Under the pieces are notes generated by a model. It worked only from the letters and a program-made list of their open reading frames with translations, ran no database searches and was not told the DNA's origin. A stretch of DNA of 53,403 bases from Lachnospiraceae bacterium (lineage in GTDB: Bacteria; Bacillota; Clostridia; Lachnospirales; Lachnospiraceae). The stretch is taken from positions 1-53,403 of the forward strand of contig CABJBM010000036.1 in the NCBI GenBank assembly GCA_902363835.1. Direction: 5' to 3'. Positions 7,505-15,855 of the stretch are shown here, in pieces (position 1 is the stretch's first letter; every line of letters starts with the position of its first letter). The translations under genes and the position numbers were made by a program.

Positions 7505-8782
7505 CTAAGATGCCTGAAAGAAGGCGATTGTCTTTTTCCAGGAATCATATTGAGCGTTACTATTACCTTCAACAGTGCCGCCGGAAGTGAAGATACCGCC
7601 ATACATGGGCATTTGAAGCGTCAATGCAATGGGGAGGACATAGGGGATTGGCAACGGGTGCCCCATGTTCTCATAAGCTAAAAGCTTGACATCATGATCA
7701 TAATTATGTGCCTTGGCAGCGCGGAGGACTTCCAGACAACCGTCATAACTATTCCATATATTATCCGATTCTCCGCAGATTAACAATAAGTCCGCGGAAG
7801 CATTTTCTATTTTAATACGGGCTTCTTCCCGGTTTGCTGCATTCTCAATGGAGCGTTTATAGGTGCTGGAAAATCCGAACGGAACATTATTTTCAACGCC
7901 TTTTTTTAATTCTTCAAAAAAGATGTTGTTATCAACCGGAATAAACGGTATTGAAGTACCGCCGTAGGACCAGGAGGAGACCAGATTTCCGCTCATTAAG
8001 CCGTCTAAAGCTTGAAAACAATAGGTGTGCGCTTCCGCGGCAACTACTTTTTTTACTTGCGGATAGTGGGAAGCGAGTAACAGCGCAAGTTCGCCGCCTT
8101 TAGAAGTTCCATGCACATAGATGTTATCTGTTTGTGTCAGTGTGCTGGTTTTAATCCAGTGAAAAACTTTTTCGAAATATTCAAGGGGTACCATCTCAAG
8201 TTTTTCCGGCAAATCTTGTGCACCGAAATAAGGGATGGTGAGGACGTTGAATCCTCTGGAAGCAAGGGGGGCGGCCATTAGGCTAAGCGCTTCCATTTGT
8301 CCGTCGGAACCTCCCAGAATTAATATCGTCTTATGCGTTGGGTCACCGCTATGGAAGAGCCGGCCATGAAACGGATTGTGGATAGGGGTCTCGATAACAT
8401 CGTCTGTTTTAAATAACCTTGTTATCTCTAAGGTTTCCGTTCGGGTATCGGTTTCAAATATGAAGTGAAAAATCATCGGATGATCGATGGAAATATTGGC
8501 AGCTATGTTTTGGTCATGAGGTGCGGTTACTTGCAACGAATAAACCAGTCCCATGGGATTTGCATGTTCATATGTGCCTTTAATTGGGGCGGCGGTGTCC
8601 AAATCAACAATGCCTGCAGAATCGGCTATATAATTGGCATAAGAGGAAAATTCGACGCTCTGACACCAGGGCAGAGCAGTTTTCAATTGAATGCTTAATT
8701 GGCTGTAAGGGGGTAGTCCTGAAACAATGATATGAATTTGGTCATCGACCATCGAAGTTATTTTGTTTACGCTAATTTGCAT
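7505..8782 (-). CDS. Acyl-CoA thioesterase/bile acid-CoA:amino acid N-acyltransferase (BAAT) family protein
   Basis: This is a two-domain protein of 425 residues. Residues 1-125 resemble the beta-sandwich acyl-CoA thioester hydrolase/BAAT N-terminal domain, and 140-425 form an alpha/beta-hydrolase fold of the BAAT C-terminal type. The nucleophile elbow is GTSKGGE with Ser227; Asp340 (CGESD) and His375 (NMGHPLP) complete a plausible triad. Vertebrate BAAT uses Cys in this place; Ser favours hydrolysis, though some members transfer acyl groups. No signal peptide is seen, so it acts in the cytoplasm. AAAAGGAGG precedes the ATG. MarR control suggests induction by its substrate or a toxic acyl compound. 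Family secure, substrate unknown. Confidence 0.8.
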   Translation of the reverse strand: MQISVNKITSMVDDQIHIIVSGLPPYSQLSIQLKTALPWCQSVEFSSYANYIADSAGIVDLDTAAPIKGTYEHANPMGLVYSLQVTAPHDQNIAANISIDHPMIFHFIFETDTRTETLEITRLFKTDDVIETPIHNPFHGRLFHSGDPTHKTILILGGSDGQMEALSLMAAPLASRGFNVLTIPYFGAQDLPEKLEMVPLEYFEKVFHWIKTSTLTQTDNIYVHGTSKGGELALLLASHYPQVKKVVAAEAHTYCFQALDGLMSGNLVSSWSYGGTSIPFIPVDNNIFFEELKKGVENNVPFGFSSTYKRSIENAANREEARIKIENASADLLLICGESDNIWNSYDGCLEVLRAAKAHNYDHDVKLLAYENMGHPLPIPYVLPIALTLQMPMYGGIFTSGGTVEGNSNAQYDSWKKTIAFFQAS

Positions 8783-8838
8783 TATAGTTAAGCCTCCTTT
8801 TCATAAATCAGGTGTTTTTGCTTATTATTAACATATAA

Positions 8839-8899
8839 ACAATATATTGTCTAAAAGCATAGTAACAGATATGATTTAAAATGTCAATATATTGTCTAG
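8839..8899 (-). promoter_or_regulatory. Promoter of the BAAT-marR unit with two MarR-type operator palindromes
   Basis: On the minus strand TTGACA (8887-8882) and TACTAT (8864-8859) are separated by exactly 17 bases. The palindrome CAATATATTG occurs twice, at 8885-8894 overlapping the -35 and at 8840-8849 just past the -10, both extended by TGTCTA on the + strand. The centres are 45 bases apart, about four helical turns. This is the layout of a repressed, autoregulated promoter. Confidence 0.75.
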
Positions 8900-9117
8900 T
8901 TTTTTGAATTTTACATCTTATTATAAAATTGTGTAATGGTATTTTAGCATTAAATAAAGGGTTACCATAAGCGCTTAACCCTAAAGAGAATGGGAAGGAT
9001 AACTAATTGTATCAAATATAGCTTTCAAGAAATCAATTCACTTTTAAAAGTTTTATTGATCAGAAGTTGGTAAATGATATAACAAAAGCAACCTCCGGAA
9101 CACAGGAAAAAGCAGGC

Positions 9118-9175
9118 GGTGGCCCCCATTTGACAACCTTTTCTTTGGGATGTTGTCAAATGGAGGCCACCTTTT
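9118..9175. terminator. Strong long hairpin after the suf operon
   Basis: GGTGGCC...CATTTGACAAC pairs with GTTGTCAAATG...GGCCACC around a loop of about 16 bases, followed on + by TTTT. On the minus strand it lies about 55 bases after the sufU stop. It separates the suf and BAAT units. The 330 bases between it and the BAAT promoter hold no gene that can be supported. Confidence 0.7.
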
Positions 9176-9229
9176 AAATATTTAGATCCAGGGAATTAAT
9201 GCCATCAGCTTTGCAGGCCTGCTGGCAGC

Positions 9230-9664
9230 TTATTCTATTTCCTGCCTGATCGCTTCCTGTAAGGTATGCCATGCCAGAACAGCGCATTTCACCCTTGCCG
9301 GCATGTTGGAAATATTTTTGAGTACAATCGCTTCCCCTAATATTTCCAGAAGAGCATCATCCGTTATTTCACGTTTTATCATGCCAAGAAAAATACTAAT
9401 GAGTTCCTGTGCTTCCTTCAATGTCTTCCCATGCATCATGTCCGTCATAATTGATGCCGATGCCAGAGAAATTGCGCATCCTGATCCGGTAAACGCCGCG
9501 TCTTGAATTATTCCGTTTGAGATTTTGACGGCAATCTTGATTTCATCCCCGCAACTCGGGTTAATGCCTTCTAATACCAGATCAGGATTTTCTATGACCC
9601 GCTTATTTTTAACAGATCTGCTGTGTTCAACAATCACTTCTGTATAAATATCATTAAGATCCAA
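9230..9664 (-). CDS. sufU: Iron-sulfur assembly sulfurtransferase/scaffold SufU
   Basis: This 144-residue IscU-like zinc protein accepts persulfide sulfur from SufS and feeds it to the SufBCD assembly complex. The zinc ligands of the SufU type are present: Cys38 and Asp40 (NPSCGDE), Cys63 (GSGCAIS) and Cys127 (VKCAVLAW). The insertion between the Cys63 region and Cys127 that marks SufU rather than IscU is present. It is last in the leftward operon; its start overlaps the sufS stop by about ten bases, indicating translational coupling. Confidence 0.93.
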   Translation of the reverse strand: MDLNDIYTEVIVEHSRSVKNKRVIENPDLVLEGINPSCGDEIKIAVKISNGIIQDAAFTGSGCAISLASASIMTDMMHGKTLKEAQELISIFLGMIKREITDDALLEILGEAIVLKNISNMPARVKCAVLAWHTLQEAIRQEIE

Positions 9665-10880
9665 TGTGCAGCCACCTCCTTATATGGGTTAGACTTTCGG
9701 CCAACTGATCAATGTCCTCTGTTGTATTGTAAAAACAGAGGCTGATGCGGGAGGTGGCACTTAGATTTAAATACCTCATCAGGGGATGAGCGCAATGATG
9801 GCCGGAGCGGATGGATATTCCGTCTGCATCCAGTATGCTTGCCACATCATGAGGATGCACATCTTTTAACTGAAATGAAATAACTCCTGTCCGGTTTTGG
9901 GCAAGATGAGACCCAACAATTGTGATATATGGGGTTTTACTCAATTTTTGCAGGGCATAGCAGGTCAAGTCATTTTCTGTCTTTTGAATATTATCAAGTC
10001 CCAGCTTTTGGATATACCGTATAGCCGCGGCAAGACCTACAGCGGCTTCTACATTTTGAGTCCCTCCCTCAAACTTTTGCGGGAGAGGTGCAAACGTAGC
10101 TGACTGTTCCGTTACATACTCCACCATATCACCGCCAAATAAGAACGGAGGCATTTGTTCCAGATATTTCTCTTTGCCGTATAAGACCCCTATGCCCATA
10201 GGTCCATACATCTTATGCCCTGAAAAAGCGGCAAAATCTACATCTAAATCCACCACATTAATTTTCAAATGAGCTACACTTTGAGTCAGATCCGCAATTA
10301 CAATAGAACCTACACTATGAGCTTTATGAATAATGCTCTTTAAAGGCGTGACTGTTCCTAACACGTTGGAGACATGGGTGATGGCTACAATTTTAGTTTT
10401 GGAAGTGATTTTTTCTTTAATTTCCTTATCCGGAATGTTCCCGCTTTCGTCAATGTACAAATACACCAGCTTTGCTTTCTTCATGGCAGCTACTTGCTGC
10501 CAAGGGATAAGATTGCTGTGATGTTCTGCAATGGATACTACAATTTCGTCACCTTCTTCAATCGTTCTCATTCCATAACTATAGGCCAGCAGATTAAAGG
10601 CTTCTGTTGCATTTTTTGTAAAAATAACTTCCCTGCTGCTGGCAGCACCGATAAAGTCTTTGACTGTTTCCCGGGCGGATTCATATAGTTCTGTTACGCG
10701 AACGCTGAGGGCATAGGCCCCCCGGTGCGGGGTGGCGTTGTTCAGACTGTAATAATCCCGTACCGCATCAATCACCATATGGGGCTTTTGTGTGGTGGCC
10801 GCATTATCCAGATAAATGAGTCGTTTGCCGTTTACAGACTGCCCCAAAAGAGGAAAGTCTTGTACATAGGGATTAGACAT
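9654..10880 (-). CDS. sufS: Cysteine desulfurase SufS
   Basis: This PLP-dependent enzyme removes sulfur from cysteine to give alanine and an enzyme persulfide. It is 408 residues, normal for SufS. The PLP lysine lies in FSGHKMYGPMG and the catalytic persulfide Cys in RSGHHCAHPLM; that RxGHHCA context marks the group II (SufS) class. An ATHVSN stretch lies in the cofactor region. The start overlaps the sufD stop by eight bases, and the gene is followed by its partner sufU. Confidence 0.95.
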   Translation of the reverse strand: MSNPYVQDFPLLGQSVNGKRLIYLDNAATTQKPHMVIDAVRDYYSLNNATPHRGAYALSVRVTELYESARETVKDFIGAASSREVIFTKNATEAFNLLAYSYGMRTIEEGDEIVVSIAEHHSNLIPWQQVAAMKKAKLVYLYIDESGNIPDKEIKEKITSKTKIVAITHVSNVLGTVTPLKSIIHKAHSVGSIVIADLTQSVAHLKINVVDLDVDFAAFSGHKMYGPMGIGVLYGKEKYLEQMPPFLFGGDMVEYVTEQSATFAPLPQKFEGGTQNVEAAVGLAAAIRYIQKLGLDNIQKTENDLTCYALQKLSKTPYITIVGSHLAQNRTGVISFQLKDVHPHDVASILDADGISIRSGHHCAHPLMRYLNLSATSRISLCFYNTTEDIDQLAESLTHIRRWLHIGS

Positions 10881-11970
10881 GGCTTAATCGCCTCCTTACA
10901 TAAGAGAAGATTTGCTCCTGTAAAGTCGCATCGGCAATTTTCTCCAAAACAGGTTCAAAAGAAGCTTCTACCATGACTTTTTTTGCGTCAGCTTCACTGA
11001 GCCCGCGATTCATTAGGTAAAATAGCATGTTCTTGTCCAGCTTGCCCGCGCTCACAGCATGAGCGCCTTCAACATCGTCCTCCCCGCACAGAAGCAGGGG
11101 GGTGGAGATGTTCTTAATATCAGGACTGAGCAAAACAGTATACTCGTCCTCGCTTCCTTTGGAACCGGAGGCTCCGCTGACAAAATCAATGGTGCCTCGA
11201 AATACCTTTTCACACTTATCTGCCATGACTCCTCTGGAATGGATATTACTTATGGTATTCTTTTGAAAATGGGTGACACGGTAGTTGATATCCAGAGTTC
11301 GCTCTTTATCTCCCAGATAGATTGAATCGATCAGTCCTTCCGCGTTTTTTCCGTTTAAATCCATGTTGCAATTGGTAATGGATTCTCCGGAGCCAAGTTC
11401 TGCCAGGAGTACCTGCACTTTTGCATTCTCGTCCACTTCAACTGCCACATGGTCTACATGGCTGCTTTGGTCCGAAAGCATTTGAACCTTAATCAGTGTC
11501 AACTCCGAGCCTGCCTCCCCGCGGACCCGCGTAATGCCGCTGTGGTGAAAGGTCTCTGTTTCCTCGGAAACGTAGTGTATCAATATGGTGGCTTTGCTGC
11601 CTTTTTTTGCCAGGATAAAGATATCGTCAGTCAAAACCGGGGATTGTTTATCAAGAGCATAGGAGAGTAAAATAGGTTCCACAACCTTTTCCCCTTCCGC
11701 AATCTGTATGAAATATCCATTGTTTCTATTTTCCCGCATATATGACAGCAATTCTTGCTTTACTTTTGGGGTGGGCATATCTTTGAAAGGATAAGTCCCT
11801 GGCTGCTCAATAGAAGATAATGTTATGCCGGCTGGTATGGTTTGCGCTTGCGGATTATTTTTGTATGCCGTAACCGGAGGGAAGTCCTGCTTTAAATTTG
11901 CATCATTGACATGGAGCCAGCTCCATGTCTTTACCGGAATTTCATTGATATTATTAAAAATATTGCTCAT
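10873..11970 (-). CDS. sufD: Fe-S cluster assembly protein SufD
   Basis: This beta-helix scaffold subunit of the SufB-C-D complex is 365 residues, shorter than many SufD proteins but complete in the C-terminal core. The conserved end (KLDKNMLFYLMNRGLSEADAKKVMVEASFEPVL) is the SufC-docking helical region shared with SufB. A beta-helix core precedes it, including RGTIDFVSGASGSKG. It starts 12 bases after sufB with its own ribosome-binding site (AGGAGGTG). It acts in the cytoplasm. Confidence 0.93.
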   Translation of the reverse strand: MSNIFNNINEIPVKTWSWLHVNDANLKQDFPPVTAYKNNPQAQTIPAGITLSSIEQPGTYPFKDMPTPKVKQELLSYMRENRNNGYFIQIAEGEKVVEPILLSYALDKQSPVLTDDIFILAKKGSKATILIHYVSEETETFHHSGITRVRGEAGSELTLIKVQMLSDQSSHVDHVAVEVDENAKVQVLLAELGSGESITNCNMDLNGKNAEGLIDSIYLGDKERTLDINYRVTHFQKNTISNIHSRGVMADKCEKVFRGTIDFVSGASGSKGSEDEYTVLLSPDIKNISTPLLLCGEDDVEGAHAVSAGKLDKNMLFYLMNRGLSEADAKKVMVEASFEPVLEKIADATLQEQIFSYVRRRLSHV

Positions 11971-11982
11971 TTCAACACCTCC

Positions 11983-13389
11983 TTAGCCGATACTGCCTTG
12001 CAGCTCAATATTGATCAAGTTATTCATTTCTGCCGCATATTCAAGAGGCAGTTCTTTGGTGATCGGCTCCACAAAGCCCCGGACGATCAGGGCTTTGGCT
12101 TCTATTTCATCCATACCTCTTGTCATGAGATAATAAATGGCTTCTTCACTGATCCTTCCAATTTTTGCCTCATGCCCGATATCTGCTTCATCGTTGCGGA
12201 TATCCATCACAGGCAGCGTATCTGCACGGGAGATGGAGTCCATCATCAGGGATTCACAGCTTACGGCAGATTTGACATGATGTGCCTGGGGAAGTACTTT
12301 GATGGAACTGCGATATAGGGCAATTCCGCCGTCTTTAGAAATAGAACGGGAGTTAAGAGTGGAAGAAGTGTGCGGGGCTGCGTGTACCACTTTGGCACCA
12401 GTATCCAGGTTTTGTCCATTGGCCGCAAAACTGACACCGGTAAATTCGGTTTTAGCACCTTCTCCATTTAGGATACTGGCTGGATAGAGCATTGTAATAT
12501 GGGAACCAAAGGTTCCGGAAACCCACTCCATATTGCCGTTTTTCTCAACCAGCGCACATTTAGTATTTAAATTCAGCATATTTTTTGACCAGTTTTCAAC
12601 GGTAGAAAACCGTAAAGTTGCTCCTTCCTTGACATATAACTCCACTGCGCCCGCATGAAGATTGAGGGTATTGTATTTTGGGGCAGAGCAGCCCTCAATG
12701 AAGTGAAGCCGGGCGCCCTTATCAACAATAATCATCGTATGTTCAAATTGCCCTGCACCAGGTGCGTTGAACCTGAAATAGGATTGCAGGGGAATTTTCA
12801 CATCAACGCCCTCTGGCACATATACGAATGAACCGCCGGACCATACCGCCCCATGAAGGGCCAGAAATTTATGGGTCTTCGCCGGAAGCAGTTTCATAAA
12901 ATGACTCCGAACCATGGGCTCATATTCTTTTACCGCTGTTTCCATATCCAGATAGACAACGCCTTGTTTTGTTAATTCTTCTCTAATGCTGTGGTATACC
13001 ACCTCAGAATCGTATTGTGCTCCCACACCGGCCAGAGAGTTTCTTTCCGCCTGAGGGATACCTAAGCGCTCAAAGGTTGATTTAATCTCATCCGGCACAT
13101 CAGACCAATTACTGTTCATGGAAGTGTTGGGGCGCACATAAGTGATAATTTTTTCCATGTCAAGCTCGTGAAGAGAAGGTCCCCATTTAGGCATTGCCAT
13201 GGCATGATAAGTTTCCAGGGATTTCAGACGTAAGTCGGTCATCCAGGATGGTTCGTTTTTAAATGATGAAATCTCGGTGACAATTTCACTGGTTAAGCCT
13301 TTCGCGATACGATAGCTGTCCGCATCAGCGTTGGTTATATCGTAGACTTCACGGTTAATATCCTCTACAAAGGTTTTTTTCTTTTCCAT
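11983..13389 (-). CDS. sufB: Fe-S cluster assembly protein SufB
   Basis: This is the main scaffold protein on which the [4Fe-4S] cluster is built with SufC and SufD. From the ATG at 13389 it is 468 residues, the standard length; the frame is open further upstream into sufC, but GTGAGGCGG lies right before this ATG and the product starts MEKKKTFVEDINREVYDITN as SufB should. Visible features include GGSFVYVPEGVDV, EGCSAPKYNTLNLHAGAVEL, and the C-terminal docking region EEAIYYLMTRGMDEIEAKALIVRGF. The gene follows sufC directly. Confidence 0.95.
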   Translation of the reverse strand: MEKKKTFVEDINREVYDITNADADSYRIAKGLTSEIVTEISSFKNEPSWMTDLRLKSLETYHAMAMPKWGPSLHELDMEKIITYVRPNTSMNSNWSDVPDEIKSTFERLGIPQAERNSLAGVGAQYDSEVVYHSIREELTKQGVVYLDMETAVKEYEPMVRSHFMKLLPAKTHKFLALHGAVWSGGSFVYVPEGVDVKIPLQSYFRFNAPGAGQFEHTMIIVDKGARLHFIEGCSAPKYNTLNLHAGAVELYVKEGATLRFSTVENWSKNMLNLNTKCALVEKNGNMEWVSGTFGSHITMLYPASILNGEGAKTEFTGVSFAANGQNLDTGAKVVHAAPHTSSTLNSRSISKDGGIALYRSSIKVLPQAHHVKSAVSCESLMMDSISRADTLPVMDIRNDEADIGHEAKIGRISEEAIYYLMTRGMDEIEAKALIVRGFVEPITKELPLEYAAEMNNLINIELQGSIG

Positions 13390-13399
13390 CTTTGCCGCC

Positions 13400-14152
13400 T
13401 CACTTTCCCAGGGCGCTTTCCATGGAAGCAAAGCCCGTTGCGGTAATTTGCTCTATCAGGTCAGCGTTTCCTGTTTTGACAATTTTTCCGTCAATTAATA
13501 CATGCACAAAGTCTGCATGCAACTGATCTAAAATTCTGGTATTATGTGTGATGATCAAGATGGCGTTTTGATCATTTTTAAATTGGTTGATGCCGGAAGA
13601 TACGGTTTTGACAGCGTCAACATCCAGTCCGGAATCTGTCTCATCCAGAATCGCCAGCTTAGGATTTAGCATCAGCATTTGGAATATTTCACTCTTTTTT
13701 CTCTCGCCTCCGGAAAAACCTACGTTCACATGGCGGGACGCATAACTTTCTTCCATTTGAAGCTCTTTCATTTTAGCCAGAATTTCTTTATGGAAGGCAT
13801 AAGCTTTTACCTCCTGGCCTGTGACAGCAGCTCTGGCTGTTTTTAAAAAGTTTTCCATGGTAATTCCGGGGATTTCTTCAGGCGCTTGGAATGAAAGAAA
13901 TAAACCTTTTCTCGCTCTTTCATTGGTTTTTTCCTGGGTAATATCCTCATCTTCAAAATAAATATGTCCCTCTGACACAATGTAATCGGGATGTCCCATG
14001 ATGATATTAGCTAAGGTGGATTTCCCAGCGCCATTAGGTCCCATAATCACATGAACTTCGCCTTCTTTTATTTCTAAATGCAGCCCTTTAATGATTTCTT
14101 TATCCTCAACGGACGCATGCAGGTTTTCAATTTTTAATAAAGTTTTCAACAT
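13400..14152 (-). CDS. sufC: Fe-S cluster assembly ATPase SufC
   Basis: This 250-residue ABC-type ATPase drives conformational change of the SufBCD complex; it is cytoplasmic, not a transporter. Walker A is GPNGAGKST, the signature region is FSGGERKKSEIFQ, and Walker B/D-loop reads LAILDETDSGLDVDAV, the SufC form. AAGGGGTG precedes the ATG. It is the first recognised gene of sufC-B-D-S-U, the order usual in clostridia. A small unassigned frame (14153-14377) ends directly at its start. Confidence 0.95.
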   Translation of the reverse strand: MLKTLLKIENLHASVEDKEIIKGLHLEIKEGEVHVIMGPNGAGKSTLANIIMGHPDYIVSEGHIYFEDEDITQEKTNERARKGLFLSFQAPEEIPGITMENFLKTARAAVTGQEVKAYAFHKEILAKMKELQMEESYASRHVNVGFSGGERKKSEIFQMLMLNPKLAILDETDSGLDVDAVKTVSSGINQFKNDQNAILIITHNTRILDQLHADFVHVLIDGKIVKTGNADLIEQITATGFASMESALGK

Positions 14153-14377
14153 TTAGCACCCCTTTTTTGTTTTTTTAATTTTCTCTGACAGTGTTGAATT
14201 TGAAATATAACGTTCAACAGCAAACAACACTTTCAATCCGGCAGTGACAATCGTTTCATCTAATAAGATGAACGGTAAAAAACATAGGTGACAGTACATA
14301 TAAAAGCGTAATGCATCGAAGGAATCCCATGAAGCATATAGCTGTAAGAAATCCCCAGTCTTTCTATTGGGAATCAT
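14153..14377 (-). CDS. Small unrecognised ORF directly upstream of sufC
   Basis: A 74-codon frame starts at an ATG preceded by AAAAGGAAATTG, and its TAA abuts the sufC ATG, so it could be the first gene of the suf transcript. The product is mixed: a hydrophobic middle (MYCHLCFLPFILL) and a basic Lys-rich C-terminus. No family is recognised and no IscR-like features are seen. Just upstream, a full AAGGAGG site precedes an eight-codon ORF (ATG at about 14420). Either this is suf leader mRNA with fortuitous frames or it is a small protein. Confidence is low. Confidence 0.25.
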   Translation of the reverse strand: MIPNRKTGDFLQLYASWDSFDALRFYMYCHLCFLPFILLDETIVTAGLKVLFAVERYISNSTLSEKIKKTKKGC

Positions 14378-14530
14378 TCAATTTCCTTTTTATTCATTGG
14401 AATTATTTATGATCATCTTAACCTCCTTAATTATTTTATGTGATATATCAAAATGAGAAGGTGTGTGTTTCATTAGAAACCGGGAAGATATATTTTAAAA
14501 CAACTTCATACAGATTGATCTTATCAAGTG

Positions 14531-14929
14531 TTTTAGTGACTAAAACATTTTATAAACGAGTTAGCGTATGCTAACTAAGTGTTAAAAAAAATGAGTTAGT
14601 TTCCTGTTTCCGCTCTATAAGTTGATTGCATAAAGGTAAGACATATGAGGAATGATTATGTTTTAGCACCTAAAACATTTGAGTCGATTTTATACCAACT
14701 AATAAGATAGTACATTTTCTTAGCCAGTTAATTAAATAATGCAGCAATTGATTTCACCTGATCCTCATCCAAGGAATTTATATATTAATATCTTTACGAC
14801 AGTTTCCACCTTCATTTTTAGTTACCAAGATAATTATATAACTACTGAAATGCCTTGTCAAGATTTAGCAGCTAAAACATTTTTAAGCTCACAACAAAGA
14901 ATATTGACAAAATATTTTAGTTGCTATAA
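14531..14929. promoter_or_regulatory. Array of four TTTTAG-N3-CTAAAA inverted repeats between suf and marR
   Basis: Copies lie at 14531-14545 (TTTTAGTGACTAAAA, perfect), 14661-14675 (TTTTAGCACCTAAAA, perfect), 14863-14877 (ATTTAGCAGCTAAAA, one mismatch) and 14915-14929 (TTTTAGTTGCTATAA, one mismatch in the right arm). The first two are followed by CATTT. The fourth overlaps the marR promoter, so these are the likely operators of the MarR protein at 14949. The first lies towards the suf side and may affect that operon too. Another inverted repeat, AGTTAGC-N4-GCTAACT, lies at 14559-14576. The rest of this 570-base gap holds no supported gene. Confidence 0.7.
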
Positions 14930-14930
14930 T
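14904..14930 (+). promoter_or_regulatory. Promoter of the second marR gene
   Basis: TTGACA (14904-14909) and TATAAT (14925-14930) are separated by 15 bases, a little short of ideal. The fourth TTTTAG/CTAAAA-type repeat covers the spacer and -10, where a bound repressor would block RNA polymerase. Confidence 0.65.
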
Positions 14931-14948
14931 ATATAGTGGGTGATTTAA

Positions 14949-15389
14949 ATGGAAGAGATAAATATTATTGAAAAATTGTATCAATTACTGAATATATTCA
15001 ATGCGGAAATGAAACAATGCAGAGACTATGGTACCGGACATTTGCTGTATCATTCTGAGGTACATTTGATCATGGCGATATTTAACCATAAGGATGCAAA
15101 TGTAAGTGAATTGGCACAAGCATTAGGCATTACCAATGGAGCTGTTACACAGGTAGCAGATAAACTTTTGGAAAAGGGCCTTATTGAGAAGTATAAATTG
15201 AAGGACGATAAAAGAGGCACTTACTTTCGGCTTACTGAGCAGGGGGAAACAGTTTATTATGGGCATGAAAAACATCATGATGATATGCAAGATGAAGCAA
15301 TGGAATATATGGAATCCTTAGACAAGGATAAAGCTGAGGTAATCATTACTTTGGTGGACAAGCTGATTAAAAAAATACCCAAAACATAG
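14949..15389 (+). CDS. MarR-family transcriptional regulator
   Basis: This 146-residue protein has a typical MarR winged helix: helix-turn-helix at about residues 50-85 (VSELAQALGITNGAVTQVADKLLEKGLIEK) and wing LKDDKRGTYFRLTEQG. A His/Asp-rich stretch, HEKHHDDMQDE, follows at about residues 105-115 and could bind a metal or simply be charged. Four copies of a matching palindrome lie upstream, one over its own promoter, so it is probably an autorepressor. A truncated GNAT gene begins immediately after its stop. Whether it also controls the divergent suf operon is open. Confidence 0.88.
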   Translation: MEEINIIEKLYQLLNIFNAEMKQCRDYGTGHLLYHSEVHLIMAIFNHKDANVSELAQALGITNGAVTQVADKLLEKGLIEKYKLKDDKRGTYFRLTEQGETVYYGHEKHHDDMQDEAMEYMESLDKDKAEVIITLVDKLIKKIPKT

Positions 15390-15737
15390 ATGAACACTTT
15401 AAGCGTTTCTTTACAGAATCCCGGAGAGTACTACGGGAAGTATTTTGAACTGGCCGGAAATGGTGATTCTGGAAAGAAAGAAACCGCAGAAATGGGATAT
15501 TATATTTCAGAGCAGTATTGGGGAAAAGGAATTGGGACAAGTGCTGTAAAACAAGTCTGCAAATATATTTTTGAAAACACTGATATTATCCGTGTTTTTG
15601 CTGAACCTTTTGCAGATAATATTGCGTCTTGCCGCGTACTTGAAAAGGCAGGGTTTGAGTATGAAGGGGCCTTGAGAAGAAACGCAATAAAAAACAGTGT
15701 GATTCTAGACATGAAAATGTATTCAATTATTAAGTGA
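15390..15737 (+). pseudogene. N-terminally truncated GNAT acetyltransferase (RimJ/RimL type)
   Basis: The 115-codon frame holds the second half of a RimJ/RimL-like N-acetyltransferase: AEMGYYISEQYWGKGIGTSAVKQV carries the acetyl-CoA-binding Q/RxxGxG/A-type loop, and NIASCRVLEKAGFEYEGALR is the classic C-terminal signature. About the first 50-60 residues of the fold are missing, replaced by an unrelated leader starting at an ATG with no spacing from the marR stop and no ribosome-binding site of its own. It is probably a decayed gene joined to the marR end by a deletion, though translational coupling to marR could still express it. Confidence 0.6.
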
Positions 15738-15855
15738 ACTGCAATTCATAGCAAAAAAGAACAATTCTGCAAGGATATATAAACGGATTTTCTGCTCATT
15801 CCAAAGGGGAAACACCTGGATATGAAGTCCAATTGTTTCATAGGAGTTTACTATT

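Noticed and set aside
8900..9117. Possible gene between the BAAT promoter and the suf terminator
   Set aside because: No frame of useful length or start signal; only AT-rich DNA.
10374..10688. 104-codon rightward frame inside sufS
   Set aside because: Antisense shadow of the strongly supported sufS coding sequence.
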